The notes under the pieces are model-generated. The model worked only from the letters and a program-made list of their open reading frames with translations, was not told the DNA's origin and ran no database searches. Shown one piece after another: positions 10,827 through 19,420 of a DNA stretch of 64,000 nt (positions are counted from its first letter, which is position 1; every line of letters starts with the position of its first letter). The position numbers and the translations under genes are program-made. Source of the DNA: Variovorax sp. 54 (lineage in GTDB: Bacteria; Pseudomonadota; Gammaproteobacteria; Burkholderiales; Burkholderiaceae_C); assembly GCF_002754375.1 (NCBI RefSeq), contig NZ_PEFF01000001.1, forward strand, positions 1,984,001-2,048,000, read 5' to 3'.

Positions 10827-11696
10827 TCAAGCCGGCTGCATCTGCCCGAACTTCCCGCTGCCGAAGTCCTTCATCGCCTGCACGATCTCGTCGCGCGTGT
10901 TCATCACGAACGGGCCGTGGCCGACGATGGGCTCGTCGATCGGCTCGCCGCTCAGCAGCAGCACCACCGCGTCGTTGTTGGCGTCGATCGTCAGCGCATC
11001 GCCCGTGCGGTCGAGCAGCACCATCTGGGCGTCGCGCACCACCGTCTCGCCGTTCACCTGCACCGTCCCACGCAGCACCACGATGGCGGCGGCGTGGCCT
11101 TCGGGCACCGGCAGCGTCACCTGCGCGCCCTGGTTCAGGCGCAGGTCCCACACGTCGATCGGCGTGAAAGTGTGCGCCGGCCCCTTGTTGCCGAGATAGT
11201 CGCCCGCAATCACGCGCACGCTGCCCGCGCCTTCAGGCAGCGGCACCGACGGAATCTGCGCATCGACGATGGCCTGGTAGCCGGGCGTGGCCATCTTGTC
11301 CTTGGCGGGCAGGTTGACCCACAGCTGCACCATCTCGAGCTCGCCGCCGTCGCGCGTGAACGCTTCGGAATGGAACTCCTCGTGCAGGATGCCCGCGCCG
11401 GCGGTCATCCATTGCACGTCGCCGGGGCCGATGGTGCCGCCCTGCCCGGTCGAGTCGCGGTGCGACACCTCGCCCTTGTAGACGATGGTCACGGTCTCGA
11501 AGCCGCGGTGCGGGTGCTGGCCCACGCCGCGCGGCTGCGCGGTCGGGGTGAACTGGGCCGGACCAGCGTAGTCCAGCAGCAAAAAGGGGCTGGCGTGGCG
11601 GCCCAGCGTGTCGTAGCTGAACAGCGAGCGCACAGGAAAGCCGTCGCCGACCCAGTGCGGGCGCGGGGCGCTGTAGGTGCCGAGGATCTTCTTCAT
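10827..11696 (-). CDS. Pirin family protein
   Basis: A 289-residue bicupin. The N-terminal pirin domain has the metal-ligand pattern PHRGFETVTI with HPH just before and HEEFHSEAF later. The C-terminal cupin domain includes DVWDLRLNQGAQVTLPVPEG. Some pirins have quercetinase-like dioxygenase activity; the substrate here is unknown. The start at 11696 (MKKILGTYSA) matches the family and has GGAAAG upstream. It is divergent from a LysR regulator, a common pairing. Confidence 0.93.
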   Translation of the reverse strand: MKKILGTYSAPRPHWVGDGFPVRSLFSYDTLGRHASPFLLLDYAGPAQFTPTAQPRGVGQHPHRGFETVTIVYKGEVSHRDSTGQGGTIGPGDVQWMTAGAGILHEEFHSEAFTRDGGELEMVQLWVNLPAKDKMATPGYQAIVDAQIPSVPLPEGAGSVRVIAGDYLGNKGPAHTFTPIDVWDLRLNQGAQVTLPVPEGHAAAIVVLRGTVQVNGETVVRDAQMVLLDRTGDALTIDANNDAVVLLLSGEPIDEPIVGHGPFVMNTRDEIVQAMKDFGSGKFGQMQPA

Positions 11697-11798
11697 GGGG
11701 TCTTTCCTTTCCATCTGGCGGCTCGCCCGGTGCGGGAAAGCCATGCATCAAGGATGGGGCCGCAACGATGCTTTGAGTAGATGCCAGAATTCGCCCTC

Positions 11799-11820
11799 AT
11801 CGTTCCATTTGACGAACGAT
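11799..11820. promoter_or_regulatory. LysR-type operator between the pirin and LysR genes
   Basis: ATCGTTC-N8-GAACGAT is a perfect 7-base inverted repeat and contains the T-N11-A core expected for LysR family binding. It lies 25 bases before the LysR start and about 100 bases from the pirin start, so it could serve both autorepression and pirin control. Confidence 0.55.
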
Positions 11821-11844
11821 CAACGGCACGGAGGCCCCCCAGCC

Positions 11845-12810
11845 ATGCGCGACCTGAACGATCTCTACTACTACGCCCAGGTGGTCGACCACGGCGGTTT
11901 TGCCCCGGCCGGCCGCGCGCTGAGCGTGCCCAAGTCGAGCCTGAGCCGGCGCATCGCGCTGCTCGAAGAGCGGCTGGGCGTGCGCCTCATCCAGCGTTCC
12001 ACGCGCCGTTTCAGCGTCACCGACATCGGCCGCCAGTACTACGAACATTGCGTCGCCATGCTGGTCGAAGCCGACGCCGCGCAGGAGGCCATCGACCGCC
12101 TGCAGGCCCAGCCGCAGGGGCTGGTGCGGCTGTCCTGCCCGCCGGCGCTGGTGTACTACCAGGTGGCCGAAATGCTCGCCCGCTTCATGACCGAATGCCC
12201 GCGCGTGACCGTGCAGTTGGAAAGCACCAACCGCCGCGTCGACGTGATCCGCGAGGGTTTCGACCTCGCGCTGCGCGTGCGCTTTCCGCCGCTCGAAGAC
12301 ACCGACCTGGTGATGAAGGTGCTGGGCCACAGCACGCAGCGGCTGGTGGCCCACCCGCGCCTGCTCGAAGGCCTGACGGCGCCGGCCAGCCCCGCCGACA
12401 TCGGCCTGCTGCCCAGCCTCGACCTCGGCCCGGCCCAGCCGCACCACACCTGGTCGCTCGAAGGCCCCGACGGCGCGAGCGCCGAGGTGCGCCACCAGCC
12501 CCGGCTGGTGACCGACGACATGGCCGCGCTGCGGCATGCCGCCCTGCAGGGCGTGGGCGTGGCCAAGATGCCGACGATGATGGTGCGCGAAGACCTGCAG
12601 GCCGGCCGCCTCGTCGACGCGCTGCCGCAATGGGCGCCGCGCAGCGGCATCGTGCACGCGGTGTTCCCGTCGCGCCGCGGCCTGCTGCCGTCGGTGCGCA
12701 AGCTGGTGGACTTCCTGGCGGTGGAGTACGAGGCGCTCGAAGCCCTCGAACTGTCGGGTGTATCGGCACCGCCGGCCGCGTCGGGGCCGACGCGCACCTC
12801 AGTCGACTGA
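11845..12810 (+). CDS. LysR family transcriptional regulator
   Basis: A 321-residue LysR protein. The N-terminal winged helix-turn-helix spans about residues 1-60 (DLYYYAQVVDHGGFAPAGRA, LSVPKSSLSRRIALLE). The periplasmic-binding-like effector domain runs from about 90 to 295 (LVRLSCPPALVYY). The start MRDLNDLYYY at 11845 is the normal LysR start. It is divergent from the pirin gene, and the intervening palindrome supports regulation of that gene. The inducer is unknown. The 3' end overlaps the convergent ATPase-like gene by 12 bases. Confidence 0.94.
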   Translation: MRDLNDLYYYAQVVDHGGFAPAGRALSVPKSSLSRRIALLEERLGVRLIQRSTRRFSVTDIGRQYYEHCVAMLVEADAAQEAIDRLQAQPQGLVRLSCPPALVYYQVAEMLARFMTECPRVTVQLESTNRRVDVIREGFDLALRVRFPPLEDTDLVMKVLGHSTQRLVAHPRLLEGLTAPASPADIGLLPSLDLGPAQPHHTWSLEGPDGASAEVRHQPRLVTDDMAALRHAALQGVGVAKMPTMMVREDLQAGRLVDALPQWAPRSGIVHAVFPSRRGLLPSVRKLVDFLAVEYEALEALELSGVSAPPAASGPTRTSVD

Positions 12811-13404
12811 TCCGGCGGTCACCGGCGCGTAGAGCGGCAGGCGCAGCGTCAGGCCGAGCACGCCGCCGTCGTCCGGCGCCGAATAGATGCGCCCGCCGTG
12901 GCGCCCCGCGATGCGCTCGCAGATGCGCGCACTGGCCAGCGAGGCGGCGTCGAGCGCATCGAAGAAGCGCGCCAGCGGTGGCCGTTCGCCTTCTGCGTCG
13001 AGGTCACGCCAGTGAATGACCGCCTGCGTGCCTTCGATGCGCGCGCGCACTTGCAGCGTCGCACCCGCCGCCATCACGCGCGCGGCATGCGCGGCCACCT
13101 TGGCCAGCAGCTCGCGCAGTTCCGACGGAATGCCGAAGACCGGCACTGCCTCTGCAGGCAGGTCTACATCGAGGCGCAGCGCTGTTGCATCGCCCGATTC
13201 AGCGCCGAGCAATGGCCGCAGGTCCTGCACGCGGCTGTCCGCCAGTTGCTGTTGCAGCTCGGTCCGGGCCTGCTGGGCGAGGCCACGGGCATGCGCCGCC
13301 GCGCGCGCATTGGCGACGAACAGCGCCCCCATCAGCGCGAGCACGCCGGTGAGCCCAAGGCCGATAAGCGTGGCAATGATCAAGCCGAGCTGACTGCCGT
13401 ACAT
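12799..13404 (-). CDS. Membrane-anchored orphan histidine-kinase-type ATPase domain
   Basis: 201 residues. A single membrane helix (LIIATLIGLGLTGVLALMG) is followed by a short coiled segment and then a HATPase-like domain. The C-terminal part SARICERIAGRHGGRIYSAP followed by LTLRLPL resembles the end of kinase catalytic domains. ELRELLAKVAAHAARV occupies the N-box position but lacks the usual Asn. No phosphoacceptor histidine domain is present. Nucleotide binding may be weak or lost. It starts 12 bases after a small lipoprotein gene, with a GAGGA ribosome site overlapping that gene's stop, so the two are probably translated together. Confidence 0.6.
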   Translation of the reverse strand: MYGSQLGLIIATLIGLGLTGVLALMGALFVANARAAAHARGLAQQARTELQQQLADSRVQDLRPLLGAESGDATALRLDVDLPAEAVPVFGIPSELRELLAKVAAHAARVMAAGATLQVRARIEGTQAVIHWRDLDAEGERPPLARFFDALDAASLASARICERIAGRHGGRIYSAPDDGGVLGLTLRLPLYAPVTAGSVD

Positions 13405-13416
13405 GGTCGACAGTCC

Positions 13417-13587
13417 TCAGCGCGTTTCGGGAAAGGCCGGCCGCGCGCAGGCGCTCGGGGCCCCGCACCGGGGCGGGGGCGGCCCCTCCCCGCGAAACCC
13501 CGGCGGAAAGAGAGGCGGCGGCAGCACGATGCAGCCCGACAGGCCGAGCGCTGCCAGCACGCCTGCGAGGTGGTGAATTCGGATCAT
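13417..13587 (-). CDS. Small lipoprotein
   Basis: A 56-residue product. The N-terminus MIRIHHLAGVLAALGLSGC is a lipoprotein signal with the lipobox LSGC (Cys19). The remainder is rich in proline and arginine (VLPPPLFPPGF, EGPPPPR). It sits directly upstream of the orphan ATPase-domain gene. No family is recognised. Confidence 0.6.
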   Translation of the reverse strand: MIRIHHLAGVLAALGLSGCIVLPPPLFPPGFRGEGPPPPRCGAPSACARPAFPETR

Positions 13588-13621
13588 GTGAATCGATGCG
13601 TTGCATGTTCGACGGCACGGA

Positions 13622-13660
13622 CCGTTCGCGTGCGCCGGCCGCGCCGCCGCACGCGAACGG
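13622..13660 (-). terminator. Strong hairpin after the porin gene
   Basis: CCGTTCGCGTGCG at 13622-13634 pairs perfectly with CGCACGCGAACGG at 13648-13660, a 13-base stem just 8 bases past the porin stop codon. There is no T-run, so it may act as an mRNA-stabilising 3' hairpin or a weak terminator ahead of the lipoprotein gene. Confidence 0.55.
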
Positions 13661-13667
13661 GGGCCGA

Positions 13668-14828
13668 TCAGAACGCGTGGCGAATGCCGAAGTCGTAGCC
13701 GGTCGACGAACGCGGCAGGCCCGTGTAGCCCACGCCCGTGCTGCCGTAGCCCGTGGTGCTCGCGGCCGTGAGGCTGCCCGTGTAGTTCGCGTCGTTGCGG
13801 TTGCTCACGCGCGCCACGGTGGCGTACAGCGCCGTGCGCTTGGAGAGGTTGTGCACGTAGCCGATCGCGAGCTTGTTCGAACGCGGATCGTCGCCCGTGA
13901 CGCCGACCGCGCCTTCGTTGTAGCGAACGGTCGAGTACGACGCGCGGATCAGGCCCGCGCCCACCGGCATGCTCGCGCCGATCAGGTAGCCGTTGTAGCT
14001 GTCGTGGCGGTCGCCCAGTGCCGCGAGGTCGAACTTGTTCTTCACGTTCGACAGCTCGCCGAACAGCTTGACCGGACCGAAGTCGTACGACGCACCGAGG
14101 TTGATGGTCTGCACCTTGCGCGTGAGCGTGGTGGTGTCGGCCGCGACGTTCTGGCCCACCGCCAGCGCGATGTCCAGCGGACCGTTCGCATAGCCGAAAC
14201 GCCCGCCGACATAACGGCCTGCGCTGCTGCTGGTGGCGGCGGTGGTGTCCGTGGCGCTGGTCTTCGTGTTCTCGTTCAGGCTGTACTGCAGCTGGCCGTA
14301 GAAGCCACCCAGGTTCGGCGGCAGGAAGTAGCCGACCATGTTGCTGGCGCGCACGTAGTTCGTGTTGCCCAGCGCGGTGCTGCCGCTCACCGTGTTGATC
14401 ACGCTCGAGCCCGAGCCGTTGGTGCCGAACGGGTCGAACACCGTGTCGTTCCAGAACGTGGCCGTGTAGTCGCGGCCCAGCCGCACTTCACCGAAGCCGC
14501 CCGACAGGCTGACCGTGGAACGGCGGTTGAAGTTGGCGATGCCCGTTGCGCCGTCGTCGTTGCTAATCGGCGCCTCGAGCCAGAAGCTCGCCGCGAGCCC
14601 GCCGCCCAGGTCTTCCGTGCCGCGAAAGCCGATGCGGCTGGAGTTGTAGCCCGAGTTGGCCAGGCTCCATTGGCTTTGCTTGCTGGTGGTGCCGGTGACG
14701 GGGTTGCGCGACGTGGCGCTCTGGTAACTCACGCCGGCATCGACGACGCCGAACAGGGTGACCGACGATTGGGCAGAGGCCAGGCCGGTGACGGCCAGCG
14801 CGGCGAGTGCCGTGAGGGATTTCTTCAT
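13668..14828 (-). CDS. Gram-negative trimeric porin
   Basis: A 386-residue outer-membrane porin of the Bordetella/Comamonas type. The signal peptide is MKKSLTALAALAVTGLASAQ, followed by the typical mature start SSVTLFGVVDAGVSY. It has alternating beta strands, GTEDLGGGLAASFWLE, and a C-terminal aromatic ending (YDFGIRHAF) for Bam recognition. It allows diffusion of small solutes across the outer membrane. GGAGAAACCTGA before the ATG is the ribosome site. It is transcribed alone, with a strong hairpin after the stop. Confidence 0.96.
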   Translation of the reverse strand: MKKSLTALAALAVTGLASAQSSVTLFGVVDAGVSYQSATSRNPVTGTTSKQSQWSLANSGYNSSRIGFRGTEDLGGGLAASFWLEAPISNDDGATGIANFNRRSTVSLSGGFGEVRLGRDYTATFWNDTVFDPFGTNGSGSSVINTVSGSTALGNTNYVRASNMVGYFLPPNLGGFYGQLQYSLNENTKTSATDTTAATSSSAGRYVGGRFGYANGPLDIALAVGQNVAADTTTLTRKVQTINLGASYDFGPVKLFGELSNVKNKFDLAALGDRHDSYNGYLIGASMPVGAGLIRASYSTVRYNEGAVGVTGDDPRSNKLAIGYVHNLSKRTALYATVARVSNRNDANYTGSLTAASTTGYGSTGVGYTGLPRSSTGYDFGIRHAF

Positions 14829-14961
14829 TCAGGTTTCTCCGGGGTTTGCAGCTGCTCTTCATCGAGCCGCTGACCGGATGGTCCTGTTCAAAATTGGAGG
14901 AATCTGGTGGACGCCACCTCACGGCGGCCATGTGTTGTTTTGCACTCACGCCCCAACAAGC

Positions 14962-15145
14962 GCCCGGCAGGCGGTGTGGTGCGGGCGGCCCCTCTGTGCC
15001 GCCGAGGCGCACAGCGTTTCGCGGATCAGGGCTCGCAGCTGTTTGAGCGAAGCGAGTTCTGCGAGACCCCGCGAAATGCGAGCACCGCAGGGCAGCCCGA
15101 AGGGCCGGCACAGTGGGGCCGCCCGCGCCGCACCGCCTGCCGGGT
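14962..15145. repeat. 184-bp inverted-repeat element
   Basis: The arms at 14962-14992 and 15115-15145 match at 28 of 31 positions as inverted copies (core CCCGGCAGGCGGTG). The interior encodes no plausible protein. It lies in the 398-base gap between the divergently transcribed porin and NERD genes; nothing else was recognised in the gap. Size and arms suit a non-autonomous MITE or a REP-type element. No flanking target duplication was found by eye. Confidence 0.6.
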
Positions 15146-15226
15146 GCGTTCCCACCACCGCCAGAGCGCGTATACCAGAAGTCTCCCAAAAGCCCGGCAA
15201 TGCTCACCACTCCGAAGGAGTTCGAC

Positions 15227-15883
15227 ATGACCATTGTTTTGCAGCAAAGCGCGGTCGCCGCATCGCTCGGTGTGCAACAGCTCGCCACCGCGTTCAGCCC
15301 CGCGTTTTCCCATCTGCGCATTCTTCGCAACCTCATCATCCCGATGCCATCCGGTTGCGCCGTGCCCACCGCGCGCATCGATGCGGTGATCGTGTGCGAG
15401 ACGGGCGTCTACCTGTTCGAGATCAAGGCCTGGCGTAACGCGTTCGTCTATCGCAAGAAGTCCGACGAGGCGCCACCGCGCTGGTTTCTGCGGTTACATG
15501 GCTGCACGCGGGCGCGTGAAGTGAAAGACCCGGCCTGGCAGGGCGGGCGCAAGACGACGCAGCTGCGCAGCCTGCTGCCGGACGACCTGCGGTTGCAGTA
15601 CTTCGTGCTGTTGCCTTGCGAAGGCGTAGAACTCGAAGGGGTGATGCCCGCGGCCGTGATCACGCAGCAGGACCTGCCGTACATCGCGCGCCTGGTGCGC
15701 AACAACGGGCGCACGGCGCGCACGTATCCGCTGCTCGACGCGCACGCGGTCGATCGCACGGTGCAGCGGCTGCTGGAGATCCAGGGCGATCTGTCGCTGG
15801 AGACGCATGCGCAGAACTGCCGCGAACGGATCGAACGGCCTGCGGTGTCGTGGTCCGCCGTGAGCGCCATGGGATTGCAGTAA
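15227..15883 (+). CDS. NERD domain protein (nuclease-related)
   Basis: A 218-residue protein whose first half matches the NERD domain. ARIDAVIVCETGVYLFEIKA carries the D...ExK arrangement of restriction-endonuclease-like folds, and upstream LIIPMPSGCAVPTARI fits the usual glycine/serine strand. No helicase or kinase domain is attached. The start at 15227 (MTIVLQQSAV) follows AAGGAG by five bases. The function of stand-alone NERD proteins is not established; DNA processing is the usual suggestion. Confidence 0.8.
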   Translation: MTIVLQQSAVAASLGVQQLATAFSPAFSHLRILRNLIIPMPSGCAVPTARIDAVIVCETGVYLFEIKAWRNAFVYRKKSDEAPPRWFLRLHGCTRAREVKDPAWQGGRKTTQLRSLLPDDLRLQYFVLLPCEGVELEGVMPAAVITQQDLPYIARLVRNNGRTARTYPLLDAHAVDRTVQRLLEIQGDLSLETHAQNCRERIERPAVSWSAVSAMGLQ

Positions 15884-15958
15884 CGACGGCTTGCCACCCG
15901 GCCCTGCAAGCGGGAGGGCGTCCCACATTCCTCCGACATTGGTGAAGACCATGCGGTG

Positions 15959-18370
15959 ATGATGACGATCCCTCCCAAGTCTCTCGCAGCCCTTGCTGCG
16001 CTGTGCCTCGCGATGGCGGCCTGCCCCGCACAGGCCGCCGACCCGTTCACCGTGCAGGACATCCGCCTCGAAGGCCTGCAGCGCGTCGAAGCCGGCACGG
16101 TGTTCGCAACCCTGGGCCTCAAGGCCGGCGACACGTACAGCGATGACCGCGGCAGCGCGGCCATTCGCGCGCTGTTCGACCTCGGGCTCTTCAAGGACGT
16201 GCGCATCGACGTCATCAACGGCCAGGTGTTGGTCGTCATCGTCGAAGAGCGGCCGACCGTGGCCGACGTCGACTTTTCGGGTACCAAGGAATTCGACAAG
16301 GCCGCACTGCAGAAGGCGCTGCGAGACATCGGGCTGGCCGAAGGCCGGCCGTTCGACAAGGCGCTGGCCGACCGCGCGGAGCAGGAGCTCAAGCGCCAGT
16401 ACATCGGCCGCAGCCTCTACAACGCGCAGGTCGTCACCACGGTCACGCCGCTGGAGCGCAACCGCGTCAACCTCACGTTCAGCGTGACGGAGGGCGAGCC
16501 GGCGCGCATCACGCGGGTGCGCGTGGTCGGGCCGCAGGCTTTCGACGAACGCACGCTGCTCGACCTGTTCGACCAGGACAGCGGCGGCTGGCTGGCCTGG
16601 TACACGAAGTCGAACCAGTACGCGCGCGCCAAGTTCGACGCCGACCTGGAAACGCTGCGCTCGTTCTACCTGACGCGCGGGTACCTCGAGTTCCGCATCG
16701 AGTCGACGCAGGTCGCGATCTCGCCGGACCGGCAGACGCTGGAACTCACGGTGAACATCAGCGAGGGCGAGAAGTTCGCCGTGGCCGGTGTGAAGCTGGC
16801 GGGCAACTACCTGGGGCGCGAGGACGAGTTCAAGTCGCTCGTCAGCGTGCGCCCCGGCGCGCCCTACAACGGCGAAGACGTGGCGGCCACCACCACGGCC
16901 TTTGCCGACCACTTCGGCACCTTCGGCTACGCCTTCGCGCGCGTGAAGGCGCAGCCCGAGATCGACCGCGCCCAGCGCCGCGTCGTGATGGTGCTGAACG
17001 CCGAGCCCGGGCGGCGCGCGTACGTGCGGCGCCTGAACATCGGCGGCAATGCGCGCACGCGCGACGAGGTGATCCGCCGCGAGTTCCGCCAGTACGAAGG
17101 CGCCTGGTACGACGGCACGAAGATCAGGCTCTCGCGCGACCGCGTCGACCGCCTGGGCTTCTTCACCGACGTGAACGTCGAGACCGCCGAAGTGCCGGGC
17201 AGCAACGACCAGGTCGACCTGAACGTCACCGTGACCGAGAAGCCCACGGGCGCGCTGCAGCTGGGCGCGGGCTACTCGTCGACCGACAATATCTCGCTGA
17301 GCTTCGGCATCACGCAGGAGAACGTGTTCGGCTCGGGCAACTACCTCGGGCTGCAGGTCAACACCAGCGCGTACAACCGCTCGGTGTCGCTCACGGCCAC
17401 CGACCCGTACTTCACGAAGGACGGCATCTCGCGCACCTTCAACCTCTTCCACACCACCACGCGCCCTTACTACGAGGCCGACGGCAACTACAAGCTCGCC
17501 AGCGACGGCGGCTCGGTGCGCTTCGGGCTGCCGGTGAACGAGCTGGACACGGTGTACCTGGGGATCGGCGTGGAGCGCTATGCGTTCACGCCCGGCACCA
17601 ACGGCTCGTACACGCTGGTCAATGGTTCGTACGTCTACACGGCCACGCCGCAGGCCTACCTCGACTACTTCCAGTGCACCGGCACGGCGCCGAGCGTGGT
17701 GTGCGCGGGCAAGAACGTGGTGGGCATTCCGGCGACGGTGGGCTGGTCGCGCGACGACCGCGACAGCGCGCTGGTGCCCACGCGCGGGCGCCTGCAGAGC
17801 GCCAACCTCGAGCTGGGCGTGGGCAGCGAACTGCGCTACCTGAAGACCAACTACCAGTACCAGCAGTACGTGCCGCTGTCCAAGCAGTACACGCTGGCCT
17901 TCAACGGCCAGCTCGGCTATGCGAAGGCGCTGGGCGGCAGCAGCTTCCCGATCTTCAAGAACTTCTATGCGGGCGGGCTCGGCTCGATCCGCGGCTTCGA
18001 GCAGAACTCGCTGGGCCCGACCGACGCGGTCACCGGCGGTTCGCTGGGCGGCACGCGCAAGGCGATCTTCAACATGGAGCTGACCACGCCCTTCCCCGGC
18101 GCGGGCAACGACAAGTCGCTGCGCCTGTACACCTTCTTCGATGCGGGCAACGTGTTCGCCGAACGCACGGCGAGCATGACCGACGCGCAGTGGAAGGCGC
18201 AGAACCGCCTGCGCGCCTCGGCCGGGCTGGGCATCAGCTGGATCTCGCCGTTGGGCCCGCTGCGCCTGGCGTATGCGGTGCCGATCGTCTACCAGAAGGA
18301 GGACACGGCCAATGGCATCGCGGCCGACCGCACGCAGCGCTTCCAGTTCCAGATCGGCACGTCGTTCTGA
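15959..18370 (+). CDS. bamA: BamA/Omp85 family outer-membrane assembly protein
   Basis: About 803 residues: a signal peptide (LAALAALCLAMAACPAQA), five POTRA domains (to about residue 430, first one FTVQDIRLEGLQRVEAGTVF), and a C-terminal Omp85 barrel with the conserved loop motif as GLGSIRGFEQNSLGP. It ends QFQIGTSF. BamA inserts beta-barrel proteins into the outer membrane. The usual bamA neighbours (rseP, skp, lpxD, fabZ) are absent here, so this may be a second copy. The start is one of three adjacent codons (GTG 15956, ATG 15959, ATG 15962). A regulator gene follows 16 bases downstream. Confidence 0.92.
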   Translation: MMTIPPKSLAALAALCLAMAACPAQAADPFTVQDIRLEGLQRVEAGTVFATLGLKAGDTYSDDRGSAAIRALFDLGLFKDVRIDVINGQVLVVIVEERPTVADVDFSGTKEFDKAALQKALRDIGLAEGRPFDKALADRAEQELKRQYIGRSLYNAQVVTTVTPLERNRVNLTFSVTEGEPARITRVRVVGPQAFDERTLLDLFDQDSGGWLAWYTKSNQYARAKFDADLETLRSFYLTRGYLEFRIESTQVAISPDRQTLELTVNISEGEKFAVAGVKLAGNYLGREDEFKSLVSVRPGAPYNGEDVAATTTAFADHFGTFGYAFARVKAQPEIDRAQRRVVMVLNAEPGRRAYVRRLNIGGNARTRDEVIRREFRQYEGAWYDGTKIRLSRDRVDRLGFFTDVNVETAEVPGSNDQVDLNVTVTEKPTGALQLGAGYSSTDNISLSFGITQENVFGSGNYLGLQVNTSAYNRSVSLTATDPYFTKDGISRTFNLFHTTTRPYYEADGNYKLASDGGSVRFGLPVNELDTVYLGIGVERYAFTPGTNGSYTLVNGSYVYTATPQAYLDYFQCTGTAPSVVCAGKNVVGIPATVGWSRDDRDSALVPTRGRLQSANLELGVGSELRYLKTNYQYQQYVPLSKQYTLAFNGQLGYAKALGGSSFPIFKNFYAGGLGSIRGFEQNSLGPTDAVTGGSLGGTRKAIFNMELTTPFPGAGNDKSLRLYTFFDAGNVFAERTASMTDAQWKAQNRLRASAGLGISWISPLGPLRLAYAVPIVYQKEDTANGIAADRTQRFQFQIGTSF

Positions 18371-18386
18371 ACCGGCCCGCCACACC

Positions 18387-19079
18387 ATGAGCCGCATCCT
18401 GCTGGTGGAACACGGACGCGACATCGCGTCGGTGCTGCTGGACCTGCTGCACCGCGCGGGCCACGAGGTCGAGCAGCTCGGCGACGGCGCCGCTGCGCTA
18501 GACCGCATCCTGCATGCGCCCCACTCGCCGCCGGCGCTCACCCTGCTCGACGTGGTGCTGCCGCGCATCGACGGGCTGCAGGTGATCGAGCAGGTGCGCT
18601 CGCGCAGCGACCACCCGATCATCGTGCTGACGGCGCGCGCGCACGAGGCCGACCGGCTGCGCGGGCTCGACCTGGGCGCCGACGACTATGTCTGCAAGCC
18701 CTTCTCGCCGCGCGAGGTGGTGGCGCGCGTGCACACGGTGCTGCGCCGGCGTGCGCAGCGCGACCTGAACGTGGGCATGGCCTCGCCTTCCGTGGCCTTC
18801 GACAGCGCCATGGGCGACGCGTGGCTCGAAGGCCGGCCGCTGACGCTCACGCACCGCGAGCTGCTGTTGCTGCGTGCGCTCTCGCGCGAGCCAGGGCGCG
18901 TGTTCACACGCTCGAAGCTGCTCGAAGCGGCATTCCCCGAAGCACTCGACGTGAACGAGCGCGCGGTGGACGGGCACATCAAGAACCTGCGGCGCAAGCT
19001 CGCGGCCGTGTCGCCCTCGCACGGCTGGATTCGTTCGGTCTACGGCGTGGGGTTCAGCTTCGCGGAACGGCCGGGCTGA
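18387..19079 (+). CDS. OmpR-family response regulator with altered acidic pocket
   Basis: 230 residues: a receiver domain (1-120) with phospho-acceptor D55 in LLDVVLPRIDG, threonine in VLTARA and lysine in CKPFSPRE, then a winged-helix output domain (DVNERAVDGHIKNLRRKL). The acidic pair near the N-terminus reads VEHGRD instead of the usual VEDE, so one Mg-binding acid is a histidine. It is closely similar to the BaeR-like regulator at 21429 and looks like a diverged duplicate. No kinase gene is adjacent; it lies 16 bases after bamA and may be co-transcribed with it. Confidence 0.88.
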   Translation: MSRILLVEHGRDIASVLLDLLHRAGHEVEQLGDGAAALDRILHAPHSPPALTLLDVVLPRIDGLQVIEQVRSRSDHPIIVLTARAHEADRLRGLDLGADDYVCKPFSPREVVARVHTVLRRRAQRDLNVGMASPSVAFDSAMGDAWLEGRPLTLTHRELLLLRALSREPGRVFTRSKLLEAAFPEALDVNERAVDGHIKNLRRKLAAVSPSHGWIRSVYGVGFSFAERPG

Positions 19080-19323
19080 AGGTGGACCTGGCCTTGCACG
19101 GGCCGGGGCCGCGCGGCGTGCGGCCTTCGCTGCGCCTTTGCATGATCGGCGCCAGCGTCGACAGGCTGGCATTGCGCACGGCCGCCTGCCGTGCCTCGAC
19201 GCAGGCACCGCGTGCCGCGACGCTGATGCCCAACGCCAGGCTGCAGAACGCCAGGCACCCCGCGCAGGTGTGCGCCAGCGCGCGCATCGCAGCGCGCGGC
19301 GTCACCCGCCAATCAGCGGACAT
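19054..19323 (-). CDS. Possible small membrane protein
   Basis: An 89-residue frame starting MSADWRVTPR with one hydrophobic stretch (TCAGCLAFCSLALGISVA). No ribosome site is evident and the 3' end overlaps the convergent regulator gene by 26 bases. The rest of the gap 19080-19420 shows nothing else. It may be a spurious frame. Confidence 0.25.
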   Translation of the reverse strand: MSADWRVTPRAAMRALAHTCAGCLAFCSLALGISVAARGACVEARQAAVRNASLSTLAPIMQRRSEGRTPRGPGPCKARSTFSPAVPRS

Positions 19324-19420
19324 GGTGGACCGGAGGGGCATGCGCAACACCGCTCAGCCTTCGGTGCGCGGCGGCACGCCGCACCGATCGCAGCCAGCAA
19401 GCCCCCGGCGCCCGATCGCT

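Noticed and set aside
14962..15145. An insertion sequence
   Set aside because: At 184 bp it cannot encode a transposase and no transposase-like frame lies within or beside it.
15494..18622. Very long minus-strand open frame opposite bamA
   Set aside because: The opposite strand encodes a clear BamA; the composition of this frame is Arg/Val/His-rich as expected for a shadow.
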